From assembly GCA_009920665.1 (NCBI GenBank), contig RFZL01000005.1, positions 1-64,000 on the forward strand: a stretch of 64,000 nt of DNA, given 5' to 3'. Every line of letters starts with the position of its first letter. The stretch's first letter is position 1. Source of the DNA: Alphaproteobacteria bacterium (GTDB lineage: Bacteria; Pseudomonadota; Alphaproteobacteria; Puniceispirillales; Puniceispirillaceae). The notes under the pieces were generated by a model that did not search any database, was not told the DNA's origin, and saw only the letters and a list, made by a program, of their open reading frames with translations. Made by a program: the position numbers and the translations under genes. Shown piece after piece: positions 29,964 through 41,570 of this stretch.

Positions 29964-30350
29964 ATGGCTGGAAAATCGAAGCGGGCTGCCGCCAACATGC
30001 CATCACAGCGCCAACTCCGTGTTGGCGAGATGCTGCGCCACGCGCTGTCGGACATTCTGACCCGCGATACGTTCTTCGACCCCGATCTTGACGGGGTGTC
30101 GGTCACCATTTCCGAGATCTCCGTCAGCCCCGACCTGTCGAATGCCCGCGTCTATACGATGCCGCTTGGCGGCGAGCGCAGCGATACCGTGCTGCCGGCG
30201 CTGAACCGGCTGGCACCGGTGCTGCAGCGCGAGGTGGCCGGCCGGGTGCATCTGCGCCGTGTGCCACGGCTGAAATTCCTGCTTGATGACAGTTTCGAGA
30301 ATGCCGCGCGGCTGAATGTCGTTTTCAACAGCATCCGCAGCGACGACTGA
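29964..30350 (+). CDS. rbfA: Ribosome-binding factor A
   Basis: Cold-shock-related 30S maturation factor that binds the 5' helix of 16S rRNA. 128 residues with a KH-like fold: QRQLRVGEMLRHALSDIL at the N-terminus and VTISEISVSPDLSNARVY in the centre. Lies 30 bp after infB and 12 bp before truB. Confidence 0.96.
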   Translation: MAGKSKRAAANMPSQRQLRVGEMLRHALSDILTRDTFFDPDLDGVSVTISEISVSPDLSNARVYTMPLGGERSDTVLPALNRLAPVLQREVAGRVHLRRVPRLKFLLDDSFENAARLNVVFNSIRSDD

Positions 30351-30362
30351 GCCCCGGGGCCG

Positions 30363-31301
30363 ATGGCGTCGCGCAAGGGCAATCCCGTTCACGGCTGGGT
30401 GATCCTTGACAAGCCGGAGGGGCTCAGCTCGTCGCGCGCTGTCGGGATTGTGCGGCGCGTCTTTGCCGCCGCCAAGGCCGGCCATGGCGGCACGCTCGAC
30501 CCGCTGGCCACCGGAATCCTGCCGATCGCGCTTGGCGAGGCGACGAAAACGGTGTCCTTCGCCATGCAGGGCGCCAAATCCTACAGTTTCACATTGAGTT
30601 TCGGCGTGCAGACAACGACGGATGACCGCGAGGGAAGCGCTGTCGCGACGTCGGATGTGCGGCCGACGCGTGATGAAATTGCCGCGATCCTGCCGCGCTT
30701 TACCGGCAGTATCGACCAGCGACCGCCTATCTTCTCGGCGATCAAGATCGATGGCGCGCGGGCCTATGACATCGCCCGCAAGGCGGTGGCGGACGGGCTC
30801 GACACGCTGCCAGAGCTGGCGCCGCGCCCGGTCGAGATCGAACGGCTGGAGTTGCAGGACGTGACCGATGACAGTGCCAGCTTCTTTGTCGCCTGCGGCA
30901 AGGGTACCTATATCCGCTCGCTGGCCCGCGATATCGCGCTGGCACTGGGCAGCGCCGGACATGTCAGCCGGTTGCGGCGGCTGTCGGTCGGCCCGTTTCG
31001 CGAAGCCGACGCGATTTCGCTGGCTTTTTTGGAGGAGCTGGAGCATAGTGCCGCCGCTTTCGAGCATCTGAAGCCCGTTACGAGTGCGCTGGACGACATC
31101 CCGGCGTTGCCCGTATCGGCGGACGAGGCGGCAAAACTCCGTCACGGTCAGACACTGCCGGCGCCTGGCCCTTCGGCCGCGGCGCGCTTTCGGGAAGTGG
31201 CGATGACCGGCACCGGGGTGGCGTTGTGCGGCGATGATCCGGTGGCGCTTGTCACGGTGACGGCCGGCCAGCTGCAGCCGCTTCGTGTTTTCAATCTCTG
31301 A
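30363..31301 (+). CDS. truB: tRNA pseudouridine(55) synthase
   Basis: Makes pseudouridine 55 in the T-loop of all elongator tRNAs. 312 residues. The catalytic Asp is in GHGGTLDPLATGILPIA (about residues 40-56), and GWVILDKPEGLSS is the N-terminal family signature. The C-terminal part contains the usual PUA-related extension. Just downstream of rbfA in the conserved order. Confidence 0.97.
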   Translation: MASRKGNPVHGWVILDKPEGLSSSRAVGIVRRVFAAAKAGHGGTLDPLATGILPIALGEATKTVSFAMQGAKSYSFTLSFGVQTTTDDREGSAVATSDVRPTRDEIAAILPRFTGSIDQRPPIFSAIKIDGARAYDIARKAVADGLDTLPELAPRPVEIERLELQDVTDDSASFFVACGKGTYIRSLARDIALALGSAGHVSRLRRLSVGPFREADAISLAFLEELEHSAAAFEHLKPVTSALDDIPALPVSADEAAKLRHGQTLPAPGPSAAARFREVAMTGTGVALCGDDPVALVTVTAGQLQPLRVFNL

Positions 31302-31343
31302 CCCGCCGGCCCTTGGCCGCCGGGGAAACCAAAGGAGGTTTCG

Positions 31344-31613
31344 ATGTCGATTACGAATGAACGCAAGGCCGAACTCATCAAGGAATTCGGCAAATCGGAA
31401 ACAGATTCGGGCTCGGCCGCCGTACAGGTCGCCATCCTGACCGAACGGATCGTCAACCTGACCGAGCATCTGAAGACGCACAAGAAGGATTTCGGCTCGC
31501 GCCGTGGCCTGCTGTCGATGGTCGGCCAGCGCCGCAACCTTCTCGACTACATCAAGAAGGGCGATGAAGGCGCGTATAAGGCGTTGATCGGCCGTCTCGG
31601 GCTGCGCCGCTAA
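31344..31613 (+). CDS. rpsO: 30S ribosomal protein S15
   Basis: Primary 16S rRNA-binding protein of the central platform. 89 residues, exactly the family length: [17 protein letters not shown] at the start, and the rRNA contact region [20 protein letters not shown] strong Shine-Dalgarno AAAGGAGG (31331-31338) precedes ATG 31344. In E. coli S15 represses its own mRNA; a similar site is not obvious here. Followed by a terminator and then pnp. Confidence 0.98.
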   Translation: MSITNERKAELIKEFGKSETDSGSAAVQVAILTERIVNLTEHLKTHKKDFGSRRGLLSMVGQRRNLLDYIKKGDEGAYKALIGRLGLRR

Positions 31614-31650
31614 TCCGCGTGACACCTTCGGGTATACACGCCTGATATCA

Positions 31651-31680
31651 GGCCCGGCGGCCAGCGCTGCCGGGCCTTCT
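31651..31680 (+). terminator. Intrinsic terminator after rpsO
   Basis: GGCCCGGC (31651-31658) and GCCGGGCC (31669-31676) form an 8-bp G-C stem with a 10-nt loop, followed by TTCTT. It would end most transcripts of the rimP-rpsO operon; the imperfect T-tract may allow read-through into pnp. Confidence 0.8.
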
Positions 31681-31955
31681 TCATGGCCATTATCGGCGCG
31701 GATATTTCTTGTTTGCTTTTTGGTCTGACGCATGTCACAAAAGCGCCGAACAGGAGACCAGACAAAAACGCCGGGGCCCATAGATGATGGCGCGGGGGCC
31801 CAAAAGACCGACTCCGCGGACCGAGCGGCGGTCATCCCCCCAAGCACATCCACGAACCCATTTCCTGTAGCTGACGCACGGCCATGAACGGCTTGTGCGG
31901 CGGTCATGTTCATTTAACGGGTCCGGCATTGTGATGATGAAAGAGATACACAACG
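31681..31955 (+). other. Long pnp leader without a gene
   Basis: The 342-bp gap between rpsO and pnp holds the rpsO terminator and about 275 nt of leader. I see no coding frame with a family signature. It contains two GGGCCC palindromes (within 31770-31805) able to pair around a 14-nt spacer, and a GACCG/CGGTC pair further on. In enterobacteria a pnp leader stem-loop is cut by RNase III for autoregulation; the same role here is plausible but unproven. Confidence 0.4.
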
Positions 31956-34064
31956 ATGTTCAAGATTTTCCGCAAAGAGCTTGACTGGAACGGCACCCCG
32001 CTTGTTCTGGAAACCGGCAAGGTTGCCCGTCAAGCCGATGGCGCGGTGATGGTCAGCCTTGGCGAGACCACCGTCCTCTGTACCGCCGTGGCGGCGCACA
32101 GCCCGCGGCCGGGACAGGATTTTTTCCCGCTGACGGTCAACTACCAGGAAAAGGCGTTTGCCGCCGGCAAGATCCCGGGCGGCTTCTTCAAGCGTGAAGG
32201 GCGGCCATCCGAGAATGAAACGCTGGTCAGCCGTCTGATCGACCGGCCGATCCGGCCGCTCTTCCCGTCCTCCTTCAAATGCGAGACACAGGTGATCTGT
32301 ACCGTGCTGGCGCATGATATGGAGAACAACCCCGATATCGCCGCGATGGTCGGTGCCTCGGCGGCGCTGTGCCTGTCAGGCGTGCCGTTCTTCGGCCCGA
32401 TTGCGGCGGCGCGAGTTGGCTGGATCGACGGCGCCTATGTCCTCAACCCGACCGTGGCGCAGATGGAGGAAACCGATCTCGACCTTGTCGTTGCCGGCAC
32501 GCATGAAGGCGTGCTGATGGTTGAATCCGAAGCCCAGGAGCTGTCCGAGGAGGTCATGCTCGGGGCGGTCAATTTCGGCCATGACGCGATGAAGCCGGTC
32601 CTCGACGCTATCATCGAGCTTGCCGAGAACTGTGCCAAGGAGCCGCGCCCGCTTCCCGAGGAGCCAGCAGAGGCGGCAGAAATTCAGGGCGTCATTGACG
32701 GTTTCGACAAGAAATTCGCTGCCGCCTACCAGATCGCCGACAAGACCGAGCGCCAGGCGGCGCTTGGCGAGGTCCGCACCGAGATCAAGGAAAAGCTCGG
32801 CGATGATTATGACGGCGTTCTCGTCGGCAGCCTGATCAAGGGCAAGGAAGCCGATGTCGTTCGTGGCTCGATCCTGAAGACCGGATCGCGTATTGACGGC
32901 CGTGATACCAAGACGGTCCGGCAGATTGTTGCCGAGGCCGGCTTCCTGCCGCGTGCCCATGGCTCGGCGCTGTTCACGCGCGGCGAGACGCAGGCGATGG
33001 TTGTCGCCACGCTCGGTACCGGCCAGGACGAGCAGATCATCGACGCGCTTGTCGGTGAAAGCCGCTCGAACTTCATGCTGCATTACAACTTCCCGCCCTA
33101 CTCGGTCGGTGAGGCTGGCCGTGTCGGTTCGCCCGGACGTCGCGAGATCGGCCATGGCAAGCTTGCCTGGCGGGCCCTGCGTCCACTGCTGCCTGGCAAG
33201 GAGGATTTCCCCTACACGGTGCGGCTCGTCTCCGAGATCACCGAATCGAACGGCTCATCCTCGATGGCCACGGTCTGTGGCGGGTCGCTGGCGCTGATGG
33301 ATGCCGGTGTGCCGGTTGACCGCCCGGTGGCGGGCATCGCCATGGGCCTGATCAAGGAAGGTGACGATTACGCGGTGCTGTCGGATATCCTTGGTGACGA
33401 GGATCATCTTGGTGACATGGACTTCAAGGTGGCCGGGTCCGAGGCCGGGATCACCTCGTTGCAGATGGATATCAAGATCACCTCGATCACGCCGGAAATC
33501 ATGGAGATCGCGCTCGATCAGGCCAAGGATGGCCGTCTCCACATCCTCGGCGAGATGTCGAAGGCCCTGACCTCGGCCCGTGACGGGCTGGCGGACAGTG
33601 CGCCGAAGATCACCACGCTGAGCATTCCGGTTGACAAGATCCGCGATATCATCGGCCCGGGTGGCAAGATCATCCGCGAGATCTGCGAGACCACCGGCGC
33701 CAAGATCGATATCGATGATGATGGCACCGTCAAGGTGGCGGCTGTCACCGGTGCCTCCGGCGAGGCGGCGGTGGCCCGCATCAGGGACATTGTCGCCGAG
33801 CCCGAGCTTGGCGTGATCTATAACGGCACCGTCGTCAAGACCGTGGATTTTGGCGCCTTCGTCAATTTCCTCGGAGCCAAGGACGGGCTTGTCCATATCT
33901 CCGAACTGCAGAACGGCCGGACCGAAAAGACGACCGATATCTGCAAGGAAGGCGACACGGTCAAGGTCAAGGTCATCGGCTTTGATGACCGCGGCAAGGT
34001 CAAGCTGTCGATGAAGCGTGTCGATCAGGAGACCGGCGACGATCTCGAGGCTGCCGAGGCGTAA
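31956..34064 (+). CDS. pnp: Polyribonucleotide nucleotidyltransferase (PNPase)
   Basis: 3'-5' phosphorolytic exoribonuclease and core of RNA-decay complexes. 702 residues: two RNase PH domains (the first around [20 protein letters not shown], the second around [19 protein letters not shown]), then a KH domain ([20 protein letters not shown]) and an S1 domain ([20 protein letters not shown]). ATG 31956. Ends at a strong terminator (34093-34120) before the convergent fab genes. Confidence 0.98.
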   Translation: MFKIFRKELDWNGTPLVLETGKVARQADGAVMVSLGETTVLCTAVAAHSPRPGQDFFPLTVNYQEKAFAAGKIPGGFFKREGRPSENETLVSRLIDRPIRPLFPSSFKCETQVICTVLAHDMENNPDIAAMVGASAALCLSGVPFFGPIAAARVGWIDGAYVLNPTVAQMEETDLDLVVAGTHEGVLMVESEAQELSEEVMLGAVNFGHDAMKPVLDAIIELAENCAKEPRPLPEEPAEAAEIQGVIDGFDKKFAAAYQIADKTERQAALGEVRTEIKEKLGDDYDGVLVGSLIKGKEADVVRGSILKTGSRIDGRDTKTVRQIVAEAGFLPRAHGSALFTRGETQAMVVATLGTGQDEQIIDALVGESRSNFMLHYNFPPYSVGEAGRVGSPGRREIGHGKLAWRALRPLLPGKEDFPYTVRLVSEITESNGSSSMATVCGGSLALMDAGVPVDRPVAGIAMGLIKEGDDYAVLSDILGDEDHLGDMDFKVAGSEAGITSLQMDIKITSITPEIMEIALDQAKDGRLHILGEMSKALTSARDGLADSAPKITTLSIPVDKIRDIIGPGGKIIREICETTGAKIDIDDDGTVKVAAVTGASGEAAVARIRDIVAEPELGVIYNGTVVKTVDFGAFVNFLGAKDGLVHISELQNGRTEKTTDICKEGDTVKVKVIGFDDRGKVKLSMKRVDQETGDDLEAAEA

Positions 34065-34092
34065 ACCCGCCCCGCCCCTCCGCATATGCGAA

Positions 34093-34120
34093 CGCGCGCC
34101 CTCGCCGGCGCGCGTTTTTT
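34093..34120 (+). terminator. Intrinsic terminator after pnp
   Basis: CGCGCGCC (34093-34100), 6-nt loop, GGCGCGCG (34107-34114), then six T. A strong Rho-independent terminator between pnp and the convergent fabI. Confidence 0.92.
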
Positions 34121-34169
34121 GTTGCGCGGGATACGTGCCTGCAATTCGATCTGCCAGGTTGCTTGTGGG

Positions 34170-34976
34170 TCAGTCCTCGGCTTCCGGCGGTACGGCCACG
34201 GTATTGAAGCCGCCATCGACGAAATGCACTTCGCCGGTGACGCCCGATGACAGGTCGGACACCAGATACAGGCCGGACCGGCCAACCTCGGAGATGTCGG
34301 GATTGCGGCGCAGCGGCGCGCTGTCCTCGGCGTGGCGGTAGATATGCCGTGCGCCGGTGATGGCCGCGCCGGCCAGCGTCTTCATCGGCCCCGCCGACAG
34401 CGCGTTGACGCGGATATTCTGCCCGCCGAGATCGACCGCCAGGTAGCGCACCGAGCTTTCCAGCGCCGCCTTGGCAACGCCCATGACATTGTAGTTCGGT
34501 GAAATCCGCTGCGCGCCGATATAGCTGAGGGTCAGCAGCGCCCCGCCATCCGGCATCATGCCGCGTGCTGCCTGCGCCACCTCGGTGAAGGAAAAGGCCG
34601 ACACCATCATCGTGTCGATGAAATTCTGGCGGCTGGTATTGAAATAGGCGCCCTTCAGTTCGGACTTGTCGGAAAAGGCCAGCGCGTGGACAACGAAATC
34701 GACGCTGGACCAGTGACCGGCAAGCCAGTCGAAGGCGTTGGCGACAGCGCCCTCCTCGGCCACGTCACATTCGACCATCAGATCCGACCCCACCGATTCG
34801 GCCAGCGGGCGAAGCCTCTTGCCGAACCCCTCCATCTGGTAGGTGAAGGCAAGCTCGGCACCGGCCTCGGCGGCGGCGGCGGCGATTCCCCAGGCGCTGG
34901 ACCGCTCATTGGCGACACCCATGATCAGCCCGCGCTTGCCGGCAAGAATGCCCCCGGCCACTCCAGACGTCCCCAT
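34170..34976 (-). CDS. fabI: Enoyl-[acyl-carrier-protein] reductase (NADH)
   Basis: Final reduction step of each type II fatty acid elongation cycle; a short-chain dehydrogenase. About 268 residues. The N-terminal cofactor segment is GKRGLIMGVANERSSAWGIA, and the catalytic Tyr-x6-Lys is in PNYNVMGVAKAALE. ATG 34976 gives the family start; the longer open frame overlaps fabB. One base separates it from the fabB stop, so the genes are co-translated. Order on the minus strand: fabA, fabB, fabI. Confidence 0.96.
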   Translation of the reverse strand: MGTSGVAGGILAGKRGLIMGVANERSSAWGIAAAAAEAGAELAFTYQMEGFGKRLRPLAESVGSDLMVECDVAEEGAVANAFDWLAGHWSSVDFVVHALAFSDKSELKGAYFNTSRQNFIDTMMVSAFSFTEVAQAARGMMPDGGALLTLSYIGAQRISPNYNVMGVAKAALESSVRYLAVDLGGQNIRVNALSAGPMKTLAGAAITGARHIYRHAEDSAPLRRNPDISEVGRSGLYLVSDLSSGVTGEVHFVDGGFNTVAVPPEAED

Positions 34977-34977
34977 G

Positions 34978-36210
34978 TCAGACCTTCCGCAAAGCCAGTG
35001 TGGCGTTGGTGCCGCCGAACCCGAAGGAGTTCGAGAGCGCCAGCCTGATATCGGCATTATCGACCCGTGTGGTGGGCACCGGAATGTCGCCGATGGCCGG
35101 GTCCGGCGTCTCGATATTGGCTGAGGCGGCGATGAAGCCTTCCTGCATCATGATCAGCGTATAGATGGCCTCCTGCACACCGGTCGCGCCAAGCGAGTGG
35201 CCGGTCAGTGATTTGGTTGAGGTCACCGTCGGCAGATAGCCGCGCGGGCCGAACACCTCGCGCACCGCGTCCAGCTCCTTGACGTCGCCAACCGGTGTCG
35301 AGGTGCCATGCGCGTTGATGTAATCGACCTGTTCGGCAATCGGCGTGCCGTCGAAACCGGCCAGTGCCAGTTCCATGCAGCGGACCGCGCCTTCACCTGA
35401 TGGCGCGACCATGTCGTGCCCGTCCGAATTCGCGCCATAGCCGGCAATCTCGGCATAGATTTTTGCTCCGCGGGCCAGCGCATGCTCCATATCCTCGACC
35501 ACGACCATGCCGCCACCGCCGGCGATGACGAAACCGTCGCGGTCGGCATCATAGGCGCGCGACGCGCGTTCCGGCGTGTCGTTATATTTCGAGGACATGG
35601 CGCCCATCGCGTCGAACAACACCGACAGCGTCCAGTGAAGCTCCTCACCGCCGCCGGCAAAGACGATGTCCTGGCTGCCATTGCGAATGGAGTCGACAGC
35701 CGAGGAAATGCAATGCGCCGAAGTCGAGCAGGCCGAGGTGATCGAGAAATTCAGCCCCTTGATCTTGAAGAAGGTGGCGATACAGGCCGACACGGTGGAG
35801 GACATGCAGCGTGGCACCATATAGGGGCCGACGCGCTTCGGGCCCTTTTCGCGGGTGACGTCGAAGGCCTGCATCATATTGGCTGTCGAGGGACCGCCGG
35901 AACCGGCAATCAGCCCGGTGCGTGGGTTCGACACCTGATCCTCGCCAAGGCCGGAATCGGCGATGGCCTGTTCCATGGCCAGCACCGCATAGGCAGCGCC
36001 GTCCCCCATGAAACGAAGCTGCTTGCGGTCAATATGCTCGGCTATGTCCATCTTGACGGTGCCGTGGATCTGGCTTCGGAAACCAAGCTCGGCATATTCC
36101 GGCGCATGGACGATTCCCGAACGGCCCTCGCGCAGCGAGTCCGTGACCTCGGCGACATTGTTGCCGATCGAGGATACGATACCGATACCGGTGATGGCGA
36201 CGCGGCGCAT
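34978..36210 (-). CDS. fabB: 3-oxoacyl-[acyl-carrier-protein] synthase I
   Basis: Condensing enzyme that elongates unsaturated intermediates made by FabA. 410 residues of thiolase fold with catalytic Cys161 in [10 protein letters not shown], and His residues in [11 protein letters not shown] and [11 protein letters not shown], the C-H-H set expected for KAS I/II. Two bases separate it from fabA. The fabA-fabB pair marks the anaerobic unsaturated-fatty-acid pathway, giving cis-vaccenate type membranes. Confidence 0.97.
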   Translation of the reverse strand: MRRVAITGIGIVSSIGNNVAEVTDSLREGRSGIVHAPEYAELGFRSQIHGTVKMDIAEHIDRKQLRFMGDGAAYAVLAMEQAIADSGLGEDQVSNPRTGLIAGSGGPSTANMMQAFDVTREKGPKRVGPYMVPRCMSSTVSACIATFFKIKGLNFSITSACSTSAHCISSAVDSIRNGSQDIVFAGGGEELHWTLSVLFDAMGAMSSKYNDTPERASRAYDADRDGFVIAGGGGMVVVEDMEHALARGAKIYAEIAGYGANSDGHDMVAPSGEGAVRCMELALAGFDGTPIAEQVDYINAHGTSTPVGDVKELDAVREVFGPRGYLPTVTSTKSLTGHSLGATGVQEAIYTLIMMQEGFIAASANIETPDPAIGDIPVPTTRVDNADIRLALSNSFGFGGTNATLALRKV

Positions 36211-36212
36211 GA

Positions 36213-36731
36213 TCAGGCCTCCTCTGGCTTGAACAGGCCGACACGAATGTCGTTGGCCTCGAAAACGGTCTCGCCGTCGCAGATGACGCGGCCATCGGCG
36301 ATGCCCATGACGAGCCGCCGCATGATCACCCGCTTCATGTCGATCTCATAGCGGACAAGCTTGTTTGTCGGCAGGATCTGGCCGGTGAATTTCACCTCGC
36401 CAACCGACAGGGCGCGCCCCCGCCCCTCGCCACCGGCCCAGCCGAGGAAAAACCCGACAAGCTGCCACAGCGCATCCATGCCAAGGCATCCCGGCATCAC
36501 CGGATCGCCCTCGAAATGGCAGGGGAAGAACCACAGCTCGGGGTTCAGGTCAAATTCCGAGATGATTTGTCCCTTGCCATGCGCGCCGCCGGTATCATTG
36601 ATCTCGGTGATGCGGTCGCACATCAGCATTGGCGGCAGCGGCAGTTGCGGATTGCCGGGCCCGAAAAGCTCGCCCTTTGCGCAGGCGATGAGTTCGTCGT
36701 AACTAAAGGCGTTCTGCTGCAGTGGCGGCAT
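36213..36731 (-). CDS. fabA: 3-hydroxydecanoyl-ACP dehydratase/isomerase
   Basis: Introduces the double bond at the C10 stage of fatty acid synthesis. 172 residues, the normal length, with the hot-dog-fold motif [22 protein letters not shown] split here as [13 protein letters not shown] (catalytic His) and CLGMDALWQ (catalytic Asp). ATG 36731 ([14 protein letters not shown]) is the family start; an open frame extends upstream but is not family-like. Divergent from irr, an order seen in many Alphaproteobacteria. Confidence 0.97.
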   Translation of the reverse strand: MPPLQQNAFSYDELIACAKGELFGPGNPQLPLPPMLMCDRITEINDTGGAHGKGQIISEFDLNPELWFFPCHFEGDPVMPGCLGMDALWQLVGFFLGWAGGEGRGRALSVGEVKFTGQILPTNKLVRYEIDMKRVIMRRLVMGIADGRVICDGETVFEANDIRVGLFKPEEA

Positions 36732-36917
36732 GTGGTCTGTCCCCGATGTGAAGTGATACCGAAATCTGTGGGGCCATCTGCCCGTGGGCATTCGGCAGAG
36801 GATTCGTGGCCGCCGACGGTCATCCATCCTCCATGACCATGCCGCCAACAGGTCTCCAAAAAAGCACGAAACGGCCTCTGAGGCCAAGGATTATTGACAA
36901 CAGATGACCAAGCAAGC

Positions 36918-37376
36918 ATGTTTCTTTGCACGATGGTTGAAGTGATCGGGAATGACAGTCACGCGCAAGGCGACACGGTACTGGCACAGCGCCTTCGCGA
37001 CGCTGGCCTGCGGCCGACCCGCCAGCGTCTGCTGATCGCCGAACTGCTGCTTGATGGCCGGCACCGCCATGTATCCGCCGACAGCCTGGCCCGCGAAATT
37101 CGCGATACCGGTACACATATGGCCGGCGGCACCGTCTACAACACGCTGAACCAGTTCACCGAGGCCGGTTTGCTACGCCGCGTCACCATCCATAATGAAT
37201 GCAGCGTGTTCGACACGAATACCGACCATCACCACCATTTCTATGATGCCGAGCGCGACCAGCTGATCGATATTCCGGCTGACGCGGTTACGCTGGCCTC
37301 GCTTCCCGGCGCGCCTGACGGCCACGCCATCCGGTCGGTCGATGTGCTGATCCATATTTCGCCGCGTGACGATTGA
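36918..37376 (+). CDS. irr: Iron response regulator Irr (Fur family)
   Basis: Fur-superfamily repressor/activator that in Alphaproteobacteria responds to haem status rather than to Fe2+. About 152 residues: winged-helix DNA-binding domain (LRDAGLRPTRQRLLIAELL, AGGTVYNTLNQFTEAGLL) and dimer domain with the histidine cluster TDHHHHFYDAE typical of Irr. The C-terminal CxxC zinc pairs of classical Fur are absent. The start is uncertain: ATG 36918, ATG 36933 and TTG 36894 are in frame; a TTGACA hexamer at 36894-36899 could be a -35 element, which would favour 36933. An Irr-box-like palindrome lies downstream, before katG. Confidence 0.9.
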   Translation: MFLCTMVEVIGNDSHAQGDTVLAQRLRDAGLRPTRQRLLIAELLLDGRHRHVSADSLAREIRDTGTHMAGGTVYNTLNQFTEAGLLRRVTIHNECSVFDTNTDHHHHFYDAERDQLIDIPADAVTLASLPGAPDGHAIRSVDVLIHISPRDD

Positions 37377-37428
37377 GAGCTCGCCGTCATCATCGCCGGA
37401 CAGGGCGCGTTGATGTGACAAAAATAGA

Positions 37429-37451
37429 CAGTTTAAAGTCATTCCAAACTG
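37429..37451. promoter_or_regulatory. Candidate Irr box (ICE-like palindrome) upstream of katG
   Basis: The core 37432-37448 reads TTTAAAG-TCA-TTCCAAA, a 7-3-7 layout matching 11 of 14 arm positions of the rhizobial ICE consensus TTTAGAA-N3-TTCTAAA. CAG and CTG outside it extend the symmetry to 23 bp. It lies 96 bp before the katG start and 53 bp after irr. Confidence 0.45.
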
Positions 37452-37525
37452 CTTGATTTTGCGCGGAACGCTCCATACCATCAGAACAGGTTTCACGCCC
37501 GGTATGCCGGGCATTATGGCGGTGA

Positions 37526-39739
<2,214 letters not shown>

Positions 39740-39768
39740 CATCTGTTGGCACAGGAATATATCCGGGA

Positions 39769-39799
39769 CGGCGCCGCGGCATGATCGCGGCGCCGTTTT
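39769..39799 (+). terminator. Intrinsic terminator after katG
   Basis: CGGCGCCGCG (39769-39778), 7-nt loop, CGCGGCGCCG (39786-39795), then TTTT. A 10-bp perfect G-C stem; strong terminator 29 bp after katG, facing the convergent SH3 gene. Confidence 0.9.
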
Positions 39800-39847
39800 C
39801 CTTTGTAGGCCTATTATGTTTTGTGAGGTCTTCTTATGTCGTCGGGC

Positions 39848-40414
39848 CTAATTCAGAACCTCGCCCTCGATCAGGCCCCAGAGCGAGGTGCGGGACACCC
39901 AGCCGCGAATATCGCCGGCGGCCACCCGGCACCATTGGGTCGGGCAGGATTGCAGCTCCAGCAGCGCGTTGCGTTCGGCAACCGCGACCAGACCGGCACC
40001 GTCATCAGCCTCGGTATAGAGGCGCGCCGAGCTTGTTGTCACAAGCACCATCCGTTTCAGCGATACCACCGAATGATGCATCCAGCCGGTCGTCCCGTCA
40101 TGGTCGACAACCTTGCGCCACACGCCGAATTCGGCCTCGACCCGCAGCGGCAGCCCGGTTTTTCGGTAGTGCCAGAGAATCGGATATTCGGTTCCCGGCC
40201 CGGCCCGCATGTTCACATTGTCGGATTTCAGCGTGACAAAGCGTGGCACCGGCAGGCCGCTGCCGCGAACGGTCAGCCGGATTTCACCGGAATCATCGGC
40301 GGCAAGGGCGGGGGCGACAGCATGCTGTCCCCCGATACCGCTGACGGCACCGAGAAGCGGCAGACACAGAAGTGGTAAAAGGAGCCTGGCGACAGGTCGA
40401 AAAGATTTTTTCAT
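39848..40414 (-). CDS. Exported SH3-domain protein
   Basis: 188 residues. A basic N-terminus and hydrophobic stretch (KKSFRPVARLLLPLLCLPLL) ending near APALA-AD indicates a Sec signal peptide. The mature part contains a bacterial SH3-like domain (VNMRAGPGTEYPILWHYRKT, then WRKVVDHDGTTGWMHHSVV) and a second degenerate copy (ARLYTEADDG to WCRVAAGDIRGWVSR). Such domains often bind wall peptides. Members of this family are frequently found beside a 2-hydroxyacid dehydrogenase gene, as here. No enzymatic domain is visible. Confidence 0.88.
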   Translation of the reverse strand: MKKSFRPVARLLLPLLCLPLLGAVSGIGGQHAVAPALAADDSGEIRLTVRGSGLPVPRFVTLKSDNVNMRAGPGTEYPILWHYRKTGLPLRVEAEFGVWRKVVDHDGTTGWMHHSVVSLKRMVLVTTSSARLYTEADDGAGLVAVAERNALLELQSCPTQWCRVAAGDIRGWVSRTSLWGLIEGEVLN

Positions 40415-40463
40415 CGGTCTCTTGTTCTGATAAGGTCACAGGGATTGAAATATCACGGCATTG

Positions 40464-40482
40464 TCCCCCGTTGATCGGGGGA
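40464..40482. repeat. G/C-rich hairpin in a divergent promoter region
   Basis: TCCCCCG (40464-40470), loop TTGAT, CGGGGGA (40476-40482): a perfect 7-bp stem. No T-run follows. It sits in the 132-bp gap between the SH3 gene and the dehydrogenase gene, so an operator or mRNA-leader hairpin is more likely than a terminator. Confidence 0.6.
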
Positions 40483-40546
40483 TATAGTAGGATGTTTTCC
40501 CGGACCATGCCACACATCCGGGGGCCGCGCTGAAAGAGTGCAAGGA

Positions 40547-41533
40547 ATGACCCAGAAGAAGCCCGTCGTCTTTCTGACCCGAAAGCTGCCAGACTCGACC
40601 GAAACCCGGATGCGCGAGCTGTTTGACGCGCGGCTCAATGAAAGTGACGCACCGCTGTCGGCCGACGCGTTGCGCGCCATCGTCAAGGAAGCCGATGTTC
40701 TGGTGCCGACGGTCACCGACAGGATCGATGCCGATTTGATCGAGGCCGCCGGTGACCAGCTGAAACTCATTGCTTCCTTTGGCACCGGGGTCGACCATAT
40801 CGATCTTGCCGCCGCCCGCGCCCGCGGTATCACTGTCACCAATACGCCGGGCGTGCTGACCGAGGACACGGCCGATGTGGCGCTGGCGCTGATGCTGGCG
40901 GTGCCGCGGCGGATTGCCGAGGGGGACAAGCGGGCCCGCTCGGGTGCGTGGACCGGCTGGTCGCCGACCGGCATGCTTGGTCACCGGATCAATGGCAAGC
41001 GCCTTGGCATCATCGGGATGGGGCGGATCGGGTCCGCCGTGGCGCGCCGGGCAAGGGGTTTCGGGCTCAGCATCCATTACCATAACCGCAAACCGGTGCA
41101 TCCCGAGACCGAGGCCGAGCTTGAGGCGACCTACTGGGAATCGCTGGATCAGATGCTCAGCCGGGTCGATATTGTCTCGGTGAACTGTCCACATACCCCG
41201 GCCACCAGCGGATTGCTGAACCGCGAGCGGCTGGAGCTGATGCAGCCATCGGCCTATCTGGTCAACACCTCGCGCGGTGAGGTGGTCGATGAGGCGGCAC
41301 TTGCCGAGCTTCTGGCAAGCCGCCATATCGCCGGCGCCGGCCTCGATGTCTATGCCGACGAGCCGAACATCACGCCGGCGCTGATGACGTTGCCGAATGT
41401 CGTGCTGCTGCCGCATATCGGATCGGCAACGATCGAGGGCCGTCTTGAAATGGGCGACAAGGTGATCATCAATATCCAGACTTTCTGGGATGGCCATGCG
41501 CCGCGTGACCGCGTGATCGAGGCGATGCTCTAG
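40547..41533 (+). CDS. D-2-hydroxyacid dehydrogenase (glyoxylate reductase-like)
   Basis: NAD(P)-dependent oxidoreductase, about 328 residues. Rossmann motif GMGRIGSAVARRARGFG; catalytic Arg in NTSRGEVVDE, Glu in DVYADEPNI, and His in LLPHIGSATIE. The pattern is closest to the glyoxylate/hydroxypyruvate reductase branch, which would link to photorespiratory-type or glycine/serine metabolism; substrate is inferred. ATG 40547 is preferred; an in-frame GTG lies 9 nt upstream. Divergent from the SH3 protein gene. Confidence 0.93.
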   Translation: MTQKKPVVFLTRKLPDSTETRMRELFDARLNESDAPLSADALRAIVKEADVLVPTVTDRIDADLIEAAGDQLKLIASFGTGVDHIDLAAARARGITVTNTPGVLTEDTADVALALMLAVPRRIAEGDKRARSGAWTGWSPTGMLGHRINGKRLGIIGMGRIGSAVARRARGFGLSIHYHNRKPVHPETEAELEATYWESLDQMLSRVDIVSVNCPHTPATSGLLNRERLELMQPSAYLVNTSRGEVVDEAALAELLASRHIAGAGLDVYADEPNITPALMTLPNVVLLPHIGSATIEGRLEMGDKVIINIQTFWDGHAPRDRVIEAML

Positions 41534-41570
41534 GTATAGGACGCTTACGGGACCCAGACTCTTTCGGGTA

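Noticed and set aside
30003-31913. 636-codon open frame antisense to rbfA, truB and rpsO
   Set aside because: Rich in Arg, Gln, His and Pro with no domain; it is the mirror of well-supported genes in GC-rich DNA.
34978-36731. Polyketide or secondary-metabolite cluster suggested by ketosynthase and dehydratase
   Set aside because: The proteins are standard FabB and FabA with FabI next to them; housekeeping fatty acid synthesis.
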